Source: Pseudisothecium myosuroides
Taxonomy: Eukaryota; Streptophyta; Bryopsida; Hypnales; Lembophyllaceae
NCBI GenBank assembly: GCA_951799445.1
Contig: OX637289.1
Location: 8,957,321-9,021,320, forward strand
DNA: 64,000 nt
Reading direction: 5' to 3'
This document shows, piece after piece, positions 1-14,479 of the stretch; position 1 is the stretch's first letter, and the number at the start of each line of letters is the position of its first letter. Below the pieces are notes generated by a model, which was not told the DNA's origin, searched no databases, and was given only the letters and a program-made list of their open reading frames with translations. Made by a program: the position numbers and the translations under genes.

Positions 1-3000
1 TCTCTCAAAGAGGTGTCCATTGAAGTGTCACCAATATGACTTCAAACTATTCACTTTAAATGTCTCCTATTTTACAAATGGTGCTTAGTAGTTGTAAAAT
101 AACAAGCTTTTAGTGAGTGGTCTAGAGACTTGCTCTAGGCACTTCAAACATGTACCTACTAATAAAATACTTTGAAGTTTCTTTCAGTTTAGATTTTGAA
201 AATTCACAAGAAAATACAAAGTCTCTACTAATTAATTTTTTAAATAATATTATTATTGATTTCCATTTGTCTACAGGGCAAAAATAAGATATAATTGTGA
301 TTTTCACTCCATCTGTATACACCACAAATTTAAATGAATAATAGTAGATGTTCACAAGAGCATCATGAGAAGCAGTTTAGTGAGAAGTATGCCATAAGGT
401 CATTCAACACTTGTCTCACCAAATCAGACTAGAAATATAATACTAGAGAGCATTATTGGACCTAATGTCAAGTCACACTACTAAGGTAGTCTACTCTGAG
501 AGCGACCACTAGCATTAGAGGCACATTTTGCTTTCTTCAATGTACCAACTCTATACATTTCAACAGGTGTTCATTTTTAGTGTCCACTAAGTTTCAACTT
601 AAAAAATCTATAACTAATTCCACAAAGGTCCAAAAAATATGAAATGACTTGCATTCAATGCCAATTCCATTTTTTATCCTATCTAAATTTACTGAAAATT
701 GTTTCAAGGAGTTTAGCTTCTCCAAAAGGCAATCAACTCTTTAAATTAAGGTCACTTTTAGAACAAAATCTTGAATATATTTTTAACACTTCTAACTTAA
801 CTCATCTCTTGATTCAAGGTTTGTGAAGATGTTAGGTAGGAGTACCCAAAACTAACAACAAGAAAAAACCCTAAAGTAATGCACAGGTAGACCCAAAGCT
901 GACATGTGAATTTACATGAATGTGTCACAATGATGGGGTGGGTTTTGCGTTGGCCAATCACTTGCGCGTGATCCAAGCTTACAGTGTGTCGCTTTTGGGT
1001 GTTTTCGTGCCCACTTTTTTGATAGTCTACTATCCATAGTAGGTACATTTAGGCAGTTGTTTTCACAAATTTGTATTATATTCATACATACTCGGAAAAA
1101 TATGAAACCAATTTTATTGGTTTTCTAAACCATTTCCTACCTAGCGCACGTTATTTTATTCTGTAGCTACCCTCAAGATCTGCAAATCTTGAATAAGTGT
1201 CACATTTAGGTGCTTCTACCTTATTATAAACAACAAATAGATTAGCAGCAGATCTCGTAACTTACTCGCTTTTTCTGCAAGGTGCAAGCTAAGTTTACAT
1301 TCAATAGCCTAAAACAGCAGCAGTACGAGAAGCTTGCAAGGCCGATAATGCTGAACTCTGTGTGGGCGAGTAGTTGTTCGAAACTTGCAAATCTTGTGAA
1401 AGTGTAAAGCATATTTGCAGCCATGCGAAGCGTGGCATCACATTCCAAATAAATTCAGGGTTTGATTGCTCGCGTAGAGTATTTATGTGTGCTGCTGCGA
1501 TTAGGTCTGGATACACTTTCACGATTTTGGAATCCAGATTAGGAGAGCTCTTTCAATCTGCTACTAATCGCGAAATTAGTAGCAGTTGAATACAATTGTA
1601 TTCTGGGATAAATTAATAAATTGCTCAGCGGTCACGTGCATTACATTTTGAATTTACAGGGTTCTCTCCTTGTTTAAGTGTATTCGGTGTCCGATGTGCA
1701 GAAAGAGTCAGAAATCAACCTCCACATATGCCCTCCGTCCATGGTTACGAGGATCAAATTTCTATGTAAGATCATCTGACATCGAAGCTACAGCATGAAT
1801 TCCTTCCAAGTGCCGGTTCGGCTTGTGAGTGCTGATTTTCCTTCGTTAGTGCGAGAGATGCAATCGGAGTGGTTTCAGAATGTGGCTGAGTGTATGGTAT
1901 TAATCCGCTTTCGTATGTTGTGAGACATAGCTGTACTTTGTCATATACATAGTGCACAAGAGAAATGGGTGGGCTCTTTTTTAGGGTTCAGGGGCCCAGT
2001 CGTGGAAAGAGGGTTGTTCTCATTTACTGGTGGTGGACGAAGGATCAGCAGTCAGGGAGATGGTCATTGCGTTCCGTAAACGCTTAGTTCAGATTAACCA
2101 GAGGCAGGTTCATCCTGACTAAGTAAAGGACTGGTGCGTTCTCACTGATCAATTACGGTGATGGACTTTCCATATCTTAGAAGTTACCGCTTGGGCTCCT
2201 CCTCCTTTCCCACATTCCTATTCCTATGCCCTCTCCCGATCGACCAACATTCTATACCTTTGTGATCTTGACGATTTCCACAGGCTTTGATGTTTCCTTG
2301 CCAATTTCTCATCTCTCATGCTTGAGCGTTTCACATGGCAGGAAAATGCTGGGATTCCTCATGAGGACGTCGTCTGCCGGCGGCATTGTGATACACACCA
2401 TCAGGTTGTCACAACAAGGTGAGTCGACTCATCTTCGTTAAAAACCACTGCTACCGAAGTCCAGACTCGACGTTTTTCAAATTTATTATTTGCTAACACG
2501 CAATAGTTCTTAACCGGCCAATGATATTTGGGCTACGTTGTTGGCGGACTCGAAGATCAAATGCCTGCCTTTGCTTCGTTGACGCTAATGAAACCTCCCT
2601 ACCCTGTTCAAATATGATGATGAAATAATAGCATAAAACTAAACATTGGAATGTTGTTTCGACCTCCCAGTTAGTTGAACAGCACATTTTTCAATGTTGC
2701 TTCACTTGAGTCTTCCAACAGTGGGTTTGCGCTAGTGTGAAGAAACGAGAAGAAACGAGAAGAAACGGGATTTACGAGCAGTTGTGTTTTTCGGGTGGCA
2801 GTGTTTCTTTTAGTAGCATGGCCACCGAAAGCAGGCGTCACCTGCTTATGGCGTAGGTGACTCCTGATTTTTCTGACCATTAAGAGAAACACTTTCGTGT
2901 GGCCATTTCCTTTCTTTGATGATGTGAGTCAAATGACAAAGCAGGAATTTGCATATTGAAAATGTGGGCAGCACTAGATTCACACACTTTGTGTATCATG

Positions 3001-4250
3001 AATTTACTTCCGAAGTGCCTCTGTGGCCGTAAGTGGTCGATTTCACATCTGAAGGAGTCGAAATGAATCATTTTTGAAGTTTCAAGGAAGATTCCAATAT
3101 ACCAATACAAAGGAAAATTCATTCCCTACATTTTTGAATGGTAGGAGCATGTTCTACGTGTTATTATAATTAGCCAAAGAGGACTTTTAATTCTTAGTTC
3201 AGGCGCAAAGATCAACATTTTCAGAATGATAGACCTCCATTTGTGAGCAATGACTTGCCTATCTTGATTGAATTGGGGCTGCTTCCTCATGTTCAGGAAG
3301 CCCTCTTCGCTAATTGATCGAGGTCGGTCTGCAGGCACAGATCCCGATTGGAGGTGGCGCGGTGTTTCTCACTTGAGACGTGTGTAGCTGCTTAGCACCT
3401 GCATCATGTGTGGGAAGGAAGCAGTCATGGCCATTTTTAAGAGGAAAAGAGATCCGAATATGCCGAGGAACCCGACACGATCCATGCTAGGCCGAATCCA
3501 TTTCCCCTTCAAGAAAGAAGAAAGGGAGCCTGCCCCGGACCCTGGGTCCCGAGCCGGCTCACGACCGGGTTCCCGACCCATGTCACGAGCGCCCTCCCGG
3601 TGACATGGGAGTTAAAATGATGTAGCTAGCTAGGTAGAATTTTTGGTTCAGAGTATGGAAAGCCTGCAAAAGCCGCAAAGATCTTCAATCGGCATTTCTA
3701 GAGGGTCACCCTGATGATGGCGATGGACGTTTCTCCTTCAGTCTTATGCAAGTGTAGAATTGTGCCTGCCGTGGACGATTGTTTAGAAAATTCCTTAAGT
3801 TTGATGGAAAAGTGGTTCTATAGTTTTTGATGGTCAACTGGATCTGTAATTTGATCTTAAGATGTGTTGATTGCAACTCATGCGGTTTCATTTGTTACAG
3901 AGTCGAGATTGAAGCTCTGCGAGTTGTATGAACTCTGGCAATGATTGAAGGTACGCAACAACATTCTTGGACCCATTTTTGACGTGAAAGGCTTGATTGC
4001 TGATCTCACATGCGTCTGGAGATCTTCGCACTTCCAGATAGCAATGGATTAGCCAAACCTTCATGTCACGGCCGCGGCCACTATAAGAATGTGCACGGTT
4101 GTTTCGGCTATCCAAGAATTGTCGAGATTTTGTTGATTCTATAAGGAAATGCACTTCAAGGTATTCAAGGATTTACCGTTGCAATTCAAAATTCAGGATG
4201 TACTACTTTTGCTCACATATCAATACCGCAAACTATTATGTCTCCAATTT
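1..4250. other. Gene-free flank, no recognisable gene
   Basis: No open reading frame here resembles a protein I know. The part from about 700 to 4200 is visibly richer in G and C than the DNA to its right, and it holds several overlapping ORFs of 60-90 codons on both strands, none with a recognisable domain. A GC-rich patch at 3530-3600 would read as an Arg/Ser/Pro-rich tail (repeated GSR and PGSR) of a 65-codon ORF at 3406-3603. A short tandem repeat of an 11-base unit (agaaacgagaa) lies near 2739-2768. The stretch could hold remnants of an old gene or of a retroelement, but nothing visible decides it. Confidence 0.6.
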
Positions 4251-7182
4251 GTAATGAGGCGTGGTTTGGACCAAATCCAAAGGTGAGGGGGGGAAATATT
4301 TGAAGGTTTTGATTGTCTGAAATCCTTGGAAAGTGGATTTACACCACAAAATGAGAAGTCACAAGTCCCCAAGAAGGCCCAATGATTTGGAATGCACTTT
4401 TTTCATATGTGACATCAAAAATCCTCAAATTTTGAGCCCCCGAATTATAGTAGGATTCAAAATTCACATCCTCTGAGGGAATCATAGTAGATTGGAATTC
4501 CAGGGTCCTTATTGAAATTACAATTTTTAATTTAAAATAAAATAAAAATAGAAATTCTTAAGCTTTTCAATATTTTTTGTCATTTCACACCTTCTTGGCA
4601 ATTAGACCAATCTTAAGGCCATGACTTCCAAAAGAGAGGGCTTAGAAGGGAGACTTCTCAATTTTTTGGCTCCCTTGCTTTTGATGTAAAACAAGCCTTG
4701 AATCTCAAGGCTGAAATTTAAAATGTTGCTTCATGGCCATAGAATCAATCACCAAAAGTCAATTTGAAATTTAAATTTTTGTTTGAAGTTCATTGTATAC
4801 ATTTATTACATGTGCAGTATAATTGTCTACAAATAAGGAAAGTTTCATATAATTTTGTAAAATTTTAAAATTGTGATCATTATTAAAGTCTAAGATTTAT
4901 AAAATTGATGTATATAATAAAGCAAATCAAATTATTCCAAAGTTTCTCCCAAGGTGGAAGTGTCAATGAAAACAATAATAAAAATATACAAACAATAATC
5001 GTATTTTCTATGCCCTTAACATCACAGGTTGTGATTGTCTATAAGCTACAAGTCAAATTTTCACTAGCATATTTTCTAGTAGTGGTAAGAAATCTATATC
5101 AATTACAAGATATACAACAATAATCTAAATTTGTTATAAAAATTAAATATCATAATGAATGCAACAAATTGCTTTTGTAATTCCGGTGATGACTTTCAGG
5201 ATGGAATTGGTTTAGTCGATTTTTGAAGTGCCCTTCGTGATTTTTGTATTGACATATATAAGATCCGCTTTGCAACCATAGGGGCTTTTGAGTTTTGAGG
5301 CATGACAACTAAAATTGAACTATGACAAAAATGGTGAAATGAATCCAAGACAAAAAAGTGGAACTTTGAATTCACAAGAGTGAAATTGAAGCCCATAGTG
5401 TCTTTTCAATTGAGGGAGTTCAATAGCTTTTGAAGGAACCTATGAGAACCTTTGGAGTTTACCAAAAAAAAGAATTGAAAGAATGAAAGGTTTTTGAAGC
5501 ACCAAGTGCATTCCAGTTTCTAAATTGACATATATAGGATTCAATGTTGTTTATTAGTCAACATACACCTTTAAAACTTGCCATAATAAGTTCACAATTG
5601 CCAATACCTGTACGTCAATCAAAGTCTACAATCCTATTATTATTTATTCAAACTTTACTAGGGCTTCATTGCTCCGCGCTACAAGTGATGCTAAATCCCA
5701 TTTGGGGTCAAGAGACCTTGTTGATGAAAATTTTCACACAAATATTGGAGCCCCCAAAGCAATAGATTTCTATTGGTAATCAATTTTCCATTGATATTGA
5801 CTATTCATTTAACTCTCATATTTTTTTGAATCTACATTCCAATCCAAAGTTTTATGGCCTTTGTTTGGAAATTAATTGGATTCCAAAGGTTCTTATTGAT
5901 TCCCTCAAAAAGAATTCCGAGTCCCTCAATTAAAAGACATTAAAATTCAACTCTATAATTGCAAAGTGGACCTTTTCAACTGTCATATTTTTGCTTTTTA
6001 AATTCCAAATTCATCTAGCCTTGGTTTTGAAAATTTTGACTTCAAGGTTTCTATTGGTTTCTCTAAAAACTTTTCAACTCCTTCATTTGAAAAGACAAAT
6101 TCTCTTTTGAACATCAATTTTAGTTATGTAACTTCAAAATTTTATTATTTTCAAATGAACCTTATGGTCATAGAATGGCCCCCATGTTTGCCAATACAAA
6201 ATTCCTAAAGGTCACTTGAAAAATTGGCTAAGTTAAACTGAACTCAATGTCATCGCTTGAATTTTATAGCAATTTGAACTTTGGTCTATAAAAATGGAGT
6301 CCTAAATTTCTAATTTTAGATTGGCAATGTAAAAAAAAACTTAATGCTCTACACTATATTGTAAATTTGTGGAGAAATTTTCATATTTTTTATGCAACAA
6401 TTGCATTTTATAAAAATTGTTTTACTTTTAATTAAAAAATTCATGGTAGTTTCAAAAAAATTCTGAAGAAATGCAACATTTGTATGACTAATAGAAGACA
6501 TGTAATCCCATCACATTCTCTAAAAATTAAATACATAATATCACATTCATAGATACTTGAGAATTTGAGTAATGGCCTTTACATTGGAATTGGTTTAGCC
6601 AATTTTTGAAGTGACCTTTGGGGTTTCTGTATTAATCCATAGTAATAAGAATGTCTACAAAAGTATTTTGTATGAGTAAGAAATAAAATGGAATATTGTA
6701 TCTTTTACATGTGAAACCAACAAATAATGTAATCATTTAATGCCTTCTCATTGTGACCATTTAAAGAAAATATTGTCGCCGTTTTGGGTGCGTATAATGA
6801 CCATTAGAGATGAACTTTTGATTTTACGTGGTTACTAGTAGCACTTATGGCCTTTAGGGTAGATCACTTTGAAAATTGATAACAAATTTATATTTTGTCA
6901 ACAATATAATTACAATTACAATTATTATTATTATTATTATTATTAATTTATTAACAATTAGTATTTCATTCTCTCATAATTGCTATTGTTTGAAGAAAAA
7001 TAATTTTTCTTTCATCATATCATAATTGTAGCTACAATAGCTAGGGTAGATCACCTTAATAGGACTAGTAGACCCTATATTGATATGACTTCTTTTAAAT
7101 GCTTCTACAGTACAAAAAATAGTGAAATTACATTGCCCCATGGTACTTTTTCGCTAATCCACACTATATAAGTATTCACTAC
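4251..7182. other. AT-rich intergenic DNA with old repeat remnants
   Basis: This stretch is strongly AT-rich and has no plausible gene. Two diverged direct copies of a segment starting aattggtttag lie near 5205-5275 and 6588-6650, so part of it is old repetitive DNA. A phrase around 6260-6330 (tatagcaatttgaactttgg and what follows) recurs near 33110-33170 and 41080-41110, which links it to the dispersed repeats inside the duplicated units further right. Confidence 0.55.
6921..6945. repeat. ATT trinucleotide microsatellite
   Basis: About eight uninterrupted ATT units in AT-rich intergenic DNA. It is an ordinary simple-sequence repeat. Confidence 0.9.
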
Positions 7183-8659
7183 TATCATTACTAGAAACAA
7201 GGGGTATAAATGACTGCAAAGAATGACTCTAAAACAATCATTTCAGACAAAAATGACTCAAGTACGACTTCAGGCCTTGCAATCATTGTGGACAAGTCAT
7301 TCTTTAAATGACTGCAGCTCTATTATCACCAACGAATTTGGACTTGGATGAAGAACGCATAGAATGGTCTACGTGGCATTCAGGTTTGGGGACAAAATTT
7401 TCTAGAAAGGCCGGCAGTTGTCCATTTTTTGAAAAATTTGGCCAACCGCTGCTGACGTGGACCTTGGCGTGAGTCATTCTGCAGTCGTAAGGGAGTTGTG
7501 TCGACCAATGCGGGGCTAACACGTGTAGTCATTTATTGTGGTTTTATCTTCAATGGACAAATGATGCTTTGACACGTGTCCAATCATTCTGCAATCATTT
7601 GTAGGATGTACTTTCAAGATTGTCCAATCATTTTTAAGTGACGCATGTAGTTGTTCTGAAGTGACATAGATTTAGGGTTTAGGATATTTTCCAAGGACAG
7701 AGAAAGTCATTTTTTCCTATCATTTTTAATTTGCGGCAATGCATTATGTACAAAAAAGAATATAATAACAAATAGAACGGGACTAGTCATTCTACAATCA
7801 CATATGAATACATTCAAAGTTCTATTGCAATACACCATACACAATATACCAAATACAATACACCATATACATTATACAGTACACCATACACCATACATTA
7901 TATTTTGCATGACTCGCATGGCTTAGTGTGTAAGTATGAAGAGATGAAATGACAAGCCTTTTATAGAAATGAGGTAGTAGTAGGCAAGACAAACCATGTG
8001 GGATATGTAAAATGCAGGAATTGTGTTACAAATAATATTTTAGACCTCATTGAGGTATAGTAGATTAATATTTTCCAAAAAAATTTGAACTAATAAAAGT
8101 TAGAAAATCAATCTCACTTTCATCTCTAAAAATCCATTTTATAGTAATCAAAAGTTATAGACAAATTTGCTAAATGGATTGGAAATGATTGGCACATGAA
8201 AAGTATTAGGGTCACCTATTTGACTTCCCCAAAACATGGACATATATAGTTATTCTAGGTTTCTTCACTTCATGCAAGGAAAGTGTGATGATGACTGCAC
8301 ATGATGTCTATAGTCTTTCAGAATTGTCGAATGTGCAGTCTGTGGGAATGCCAGGATGAGTGTCCGGTTGCCAATAGTGCAGAAGTCATTTATTAGTCAT
8401 TTACGCAGTAGAGTCCTTCATTGCAACTTTTAAATGACTATGACGAAGTCATATTGAAGTCACAAAAGTGTAGGCTACAAAGTAGCGTTCAAGGAGTCCC
8501 CTCAGAGTACTGTAATGCTTGTGAGCCTTGTCCTCCTTGTCCCCGGGATTGCTTACAATCAACGGAGTAGTTGCATTTAAAAAATAAACCATGGAAGAGT
8601 GGTAGGCACTATTGAATTATTGGCAAAGGAGAACCTATCACTACAAGAAAATGAGTGTT

Positions 8660-9045
8660 TTATGACTACAAAAACATGACTGGGGATGACTGGCGACTAC
8701 ATGCAGTCATATTATTGGAAGCCAAGACCTTGGGAAAAATAATGACTGCAAATATGACTACCAGTCATATTTTGCCATTGTACTTCACAAGCGTATAGTG
8801 TATGGCCATTGGGAACGCCAAAGTACTTCACAGGGAACATGTTTGGGGAACGGCAAGTCATATTTGCCAGTCATATTTCTGGGTGAGTCATATTTTGCAG
8901 TCATATCTCCATGGTAGTGACATTTTTTGAAAGGGGCAGCCAAAGGAAAATTTGGGCAGGCAGTCATGTTTTTGCCTCAGTCATGTTTTTGCCTCAGTCA
9001 TATTTTGTAGTCATATTTTATTGTTAGTGTATTTTGTAGTCACAT
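8660..9045. repeat. Left subterminal repeat array of the inner CACTA
   Basis: More than a dozen copies of the core ATGACT or its complement AGTCAT occur here in both orientations at irregular spacing. Such arrays are the expected transposase-binding region of CACTA elements. The same core fills the right subterminal region, which supports the two ends belonging together. Confidence 0.75.
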
Positions 9046-10344
9046 TTTTTTGGTAGAAATTTTTTTTCTTTTTAGGCGGCACAAGCAAAAGGTGGGCAAT
9101 CTAAGAAGACCCTCTTGTATTCCTTTGGGTGTAAGTGTGAGTTGATTAAATACGTATTAAATTTTTTTTGTTTTTTTGGATGTTGTATCCATTACACAAT
9201 TGGTATCAAATATCTTTGGGTGGCACATGTCTTTTCTATAATTAATTAATCAATTTTTTGTAGGATTTACAAGGGAAGTAGAGAAAAATGAAGCTAATAA
9301 CAATAGGAGACAATTGATGGGTCATTCTCAGCCGCCATATTGGAAGGGACAATGGAAAAGGTCTCAAAATGCATACATGTTAAAGATGTTTTGTTTTTTT
9401 ATTTTTTATTTTTTTTGAGGTTGACATATACATTTGGTGAAAGAGGCTTTCTTCAAATGTAGTGGTTCAAATATACAAATTCTTGAATTTTTTAATTATA
9501 TAGAGGGTTCACTATTTAACAAACACATGACATGATCACCTGTTGAATTTGTGCATAAGTAGATTTAATGGTTGGTGTGTTGTGCAAGTACGATATTAAA
9601 ATTCATTTTTCATTGTTGACAACTTTGAATAATTCTTACATCTAATTTTGATGAATTTGCTGAAGTCTTTGAGTAGAACATTCCATTAACATTTCAAATA
9701 GGACTCCAAAAGGAGCCTTTTCACCATTGCCATCGGCTCTTATGAATTCATTTATATCCTTATAGGCTAGAAGAAAATGTTGGATGAAATCTTGAAGAAT
9801 AAATTAGAGACAAAACTTCATCCATCTATACTTTGCTAAAAATATTCCATTATAAAGATTTTTACTATTTTAGAATAGGTTGTATGCAATGCCCTACAAC
9901 TTAAGCTAACAATTTTTTTGAATTTCTCAACTTGAATTTGAAAGTTTAGAGTTTTGGCCTCAATCAACCAAAATCTAGGGAAATCACTCTTTATAAATTA
10001 AGGTATACACCTCAATTAAGAGGGTATTTGATGTGGGGCTATTTACCTTAATTATTGCATTTAAGATGATCATATTTTTATATAAAAAGTTATGAGAGGC
10101 ATATTTTTAATACCTTATGGTTTTTGTAAATTTTTTCCTATGGTTTTTTAAGTGGGACTATCTTACAAATAAAATTTAAGTGCCTAATTTTTTCCCACCT
10201 CCATCCTTCTTCACAAATTTTTCCTTCCCTCTATTACATATGTGTACAATGTATACACCATGAAACTAACAGCGATCGATTAAATTCAAGTGCTATTGAC
10301 CAAGTGGTAGTTTTTAACCTCTAAAGGCCAATGTCCATTGAACA

Positions 10345-12185
10345 ATATCTCCTGAAAAGAGACAAGCAACTCCGCCTTGGACCTGCCCCCTCAAGTGAGA
10401 AATCTGCAACCATGCAATTAGTTTTTAAAAAAAAAGACCACCCTTCGCTATCATGCGATGCAAATTAAAAAAATTGTCTATGAAGTAAAAAGAAGGAAGA
10501 CCACCCTTTGCCCCAGAAATCCCCCCTCTGATAAATCAAGAACCGTGAGATTTGAAAAGAAAACAATAACCCCCCTTCCTTTAAAAAAACAATGACTGTG
10601 CGATTCAAAAAGAAAACAAATAACCCCCTTTTTGCAAAATCAGCAATCGTGCGATTCAAAAAAAAACAATGCCCGTAGTGCCGTGCGATTGGACTTGAAG
10701 AAAAAACCATCAGTACAAATGGAATAACAGACACACGCACATGTATATCCTTGCGCCTCATAGTGAATTGATGCAATTGCTTAAGTGTCTCAGAGAATTC
10801 GGAGAGATTCTATGTGAATATATAGGATGATGTATATAGACAAGAAATTTTTGCGCTTGTGATTTGAGGAGATTGTGCAATAAGGTCACTGAGGAGATTG
10901 TGCAATAAGGTCACTGAGGAGATTTTTTGAATTTCATAAGTCTTAATAAAGTTCAGAAGCAACCAAAACGAAGAAATTTTCAAAAAAATTATGAATGGGG
11001 TCTCCAGTGATATAATCTTGCATTCTTGCGGCCTAGTCAGTGTATTCAATTCCATCATGTTGCTATCTGCTGCTCCAAAATTTGATAATGATGGGCAGGA
11101 AAGAATTGTGACATTGATTGTGGCATTGTCATTGAAGATTGAAGGCATTGCAGATGGATACATCCAGGAGCGCAAGCAAGTGCTTCCCATGAACAAGATT
11201 CATTGGCTTAATTTTTCCTATTGAGGTTTCTTCTTTCTTCTTCAATCTTTTTCAATTTAGATTTATGTCAATTCCAAGTAGCTACGACGAGGCTAAAACT
11301 TCTTTTTATTGTGAATAGTTTATTAAAAAAATTATACAACAATTGAATTTAAAAAATTGGATTGAAGCATGAATGACTTAGAGACATGGATGCCTTATTT
11401 CTTTTGATTCTTTATCTTTTAAGAGAATTTTTTTAGCTATTGGTGCTTGTGATCAAAAATTGGGCACAGCTGGCTAGAGTTTGATTGTGGCTTTGTGGAA
11501 TTTCGGTTTCTAAATGTTGGGCTGACGGAGTCCACTGAACTTAATTGTGGCAAATGTGCTCTCCTTATTGCAATGAACTTGAACAAAGAAATGAAATTCA
11601 ATTCCAAAATATTCCAGTTTTATTTAAGGATTTGCCTCAATGACCAATAGACACATATGGATATTAACTATGATCTACTTTTTTTGTCAATTTTGAATTT
11701 GTTGCTTTATTAAAAACTTTCCTTTTGTTTGAATTTGGGATTTGGCCTTTTGTTTTGAAGATTGGATTTTTCCTTTTATTTGCAAAGAGGTTTTATGAAT
11801 GACAATTCTGTGGACTTCTCTACAATTGGACTCAAAAAGGCTTCAGAAGATTGGAGAGTACTAAATGTGATGAAGTTTTGAGCATTAAATTTGAATTGAG
11901 GTTCTTTCATTTGCAAGGAGCTATCGTTCTCGTTTAGGCTACAAGTTGCGGTAGATTGCTCAATAGTCTTTTAATGTAATAATGACCATTGAAACACTTC
12001 TCATGTTTTGTGTTATATGTGAGATGCAATATAAGGAAATGAAAATCATTTCCGACCAATTATGAATTTATGATGTACCACATGTACAAATATTATTCTT
12101 TGACTACCTTACTATTGCATTTGTGCATGGTTTTACACTATCACTTTCACCTCAAAAGAGGTAGTAACTGCCTATACACACATTA
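10345..12185. other. Extra segment in the CACTA interior, possibly captured host DNA
   Basis: This piece is missing from the related repeat at 29065-31945, so it was gained here or lost there. It contains repeated phrases such as gcgattcaaaaa between 10440 and 10690, ORFs of 103 and 128 codons on the minus strand (10465-10776 and 10810-11196) and one of 77 codons on the plus strand (10991-11224). None is recognisable. The 10990-11220 stretch is less AT-rich than its surroundings and open on both strands, which would fit a captured exon fragment, but I cannot name a source gene. Confidence 0.3.
10865..10922. repeat. 25-base direct repeat
   Basis: The unit gaggagattgtgcaataagg plus tcact occurs twice in a row without change, followed by a third partial copy. 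Such a perfect tandem duplication must be recent compared with the diverged repeats around it. Confidence 0.85.
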
Positions 12186-14329
12186 TCCTATGAAGTTAAT
12201 TTTGGTCAGATGTTCACAAAATTTTGACACAAGATGTAAAATTGTATCCCAATAGTGGGAATCTAATTTTATCATGCCCTAAACTTTTTTGTCAACTTGG
12301 TGAATTTGGACATTTTTGGAGCATCTTTTGCAAAAACTCTCATCAACTATTGATATTTGGAATTTATATAACTAATAAGATATGACATACAATTTTCAAA
12401 AAATAAATTTAGTTCTCACATCACATTCTAGGAAGAGTCAAATTTTGTTAGCTATGTTGGGGTGGTTTTGAGAAAAAACATTTTCTTCTAATCTCAAGCC
12501 CTATTATCTTGCAATATGTACAGGCAAAGTTTTTAAAAATTTTCCCATATATTCCAAATGTTTATCTCTAATTTTTTACCACTTTTATTTTAAATAAAAA
12601 AATTCCCTCATTGCACAAGAAATCCTCAAAAAAATGATTTGTATATTGCCAATGTACTTGACCTCCTTACATTGCAGGTTGATTTAGAGTAAGCTAGGCT
12701 CCATATTTGCTTTTGAATTTTTTTTGGAGTAAACCTAACATCATATACATATAAGTAGTCAAAATCTTCATTTTTGTGTAGACTAAAAATTTGACTCCAA
12801 GAAGGCTCCAAGTCCCAAGACCCTAGTTTGTAGGAATGAAAAAAAAAATTTTACTTCAAACTTTATGATCTTTCAATCCACATGATCAAATGGCTGAATT
12901 TTTTTCAATTCATTGCCTTAATTATTTAATACAATTTTTGATGGTTGTAATTAAAAACAAAAATTACTTTTTTATTTTGGAGAATGCATAAAAAATTGGC
13001 AGTTTTGGATTTTTTCCTCTTCTAAATACCCTTTAGCCTTCAGGGGGTAGTAACATTGACCACTTTAGAATTCCTAGTACTGAAATTACCCTATGAATAT
13101 TTCATTCAATATGAGTGTGATTAACATATACAACTTCAAATTTTAGAGTAAAATGGACTATAAATTTTATCCTTGTATTGTATAATTTTTAGTTCGTTGA
13201 ACCCACTAAGGTAAAACTCCCTATTTATGCAATGTGACAAGTTTTGCCACTTTTGATTAATGTCTTACATTTACACTTAATTTTTTTGATATATCAGTAT
13301 ACATGTGCTACTAGTACCATGGTACAATTTCAGTCAAACCCCTTCATTGTTGATTTTCTTGACTATGTCCATTCATCATCCACATGAAATTATTTGTCTA
13401 CGCCTATACTCATCGTAATGTGAAAGATTTGCATGGCCTCTATTTGTTAAGGCTAACTTGTGAATAAAAATTCCTCCTACATGATATTTTTACATAGCCT
13501 AATTTACATATAACTACATATATAGCATTTCATAGACCCTATAGTAGCCCTATATATTACATAAAATTTTCCTGCTTTGAATTAAATGAACCCTATTTTT
13601 TAACTCATGTAGTTTTTTCAAAATCGATAGTGATCTTTCTAGGGCCAAAACCATTCAAAACCTCTAACTTTAGCAATTTGTATCAATTTTAGTTAAGATG
13701 TGAACCACTTATACTTTATTATTAGAAAATACTTGTTCATTGCTTAGAATGCCAATTGAACAATATTTAAATATCCAACTTAAGATTTGGAGCCCAATAA
13801 CAAAGAACATGGATGAGCATGTTTTATCTCAAGGATATTAAAAAAACAAAAACATATGTCATGTATTGAAGTTTGTTTCTTTCTTAGAAAGGTTCTCAAC
13901 AATGTCATACAAGCCACATTAATGGAGGGTCTTCATAGGCCCTACAGAAGTCACAAAATTGTTCATATGAAGATTGAAGCTTACTATAAGTACGCGCGCT
14001 CGTAATGCAATCAAAAGATGAACAGATGGTCGTTTGAATGTTCTTACAAGGATATAGATTATAAAAGCATAAAACTTTTATTTGCTTCAAAGATGCTTTT
14101 AAATAGTGCCTCTATCAAATATTTTCACTCTTGCACACTCTTTGTACATGGACATAGATATTGTGCCAGACGCATGGCATCTATTTATATGTCTTTTTTT
14201 TGCCAGAATTGTAGGGTGCTTAAGACTTTGCAGCTCTCCTTCATGCATTTTGTAGAGTTATATTATCAATATATCCACTGGATCAAATTTGATTGTTAAA
14301 ACAACTTACTTGCTTAATATAGTCATATC

Positions 14330-14455
14330 AGGTCAGTTGCATGATTGAAGCAAGTTCCATGACTAGAGCCAATCGTGTGCATGACTAAAACAAGCCACAT
14401 GACTAGAGCAAGTCATGTGCATGACTAGAACAAATCACATGACTAGGGTTTTAAA
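14330..14455. repeat. Short interspersed repeat of a CATGACTAGA-type motif
   Basis: Catgactaga/aa followed by caag/caaatca(c)atg recurs about six times with minor changes. The ATGACT core is the same as in the CACTA subterminal arrays, so this may be an internal patch of transposase-binding-like repeats. Confidence 0.6.
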
Positions 14456-14479
14456 ACCCTAGCCGCCATTTGGCTATTT

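Larger units (their letters stand above)
9975..13645. repeat. Interior repeat block shared with 29065-31945
   Basis: The segments 9975-10345 and 12185-13645 align in the same orientation with 29065-29340 and 29350-31945. A clear example is the phrase around aagagggtatttgatgtggg (10018 and 29118). Between them the CACTA copy has about 1.84 kb (10345-12185) that the other copy lacks. The other copy has its own insertions (29574-30307 and 31549-31899). The block is AT-rich and codes for nothing I recognise. It is an old dispersed repeat that now lies inside a CACTA element at one locus and outside any visible element at the other. Confidence 0.65.

Noticed and set aside
3406..3603. 65-codon ORF with an Arg/Ser/Pro repeat tail
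   Set aside because: No recognisable domain, and the opposite strand is equally open over the same bases. The repeat-like GC-rich tail explains the open frame.
3888..3970. AG-exon-GT-like stretch (tttgttacag ... gtacgcaac)
   Set aside because: Only one candidate exon is seen, with no partner exons or known protein match in any frame. Such patterns are frequent by chance.
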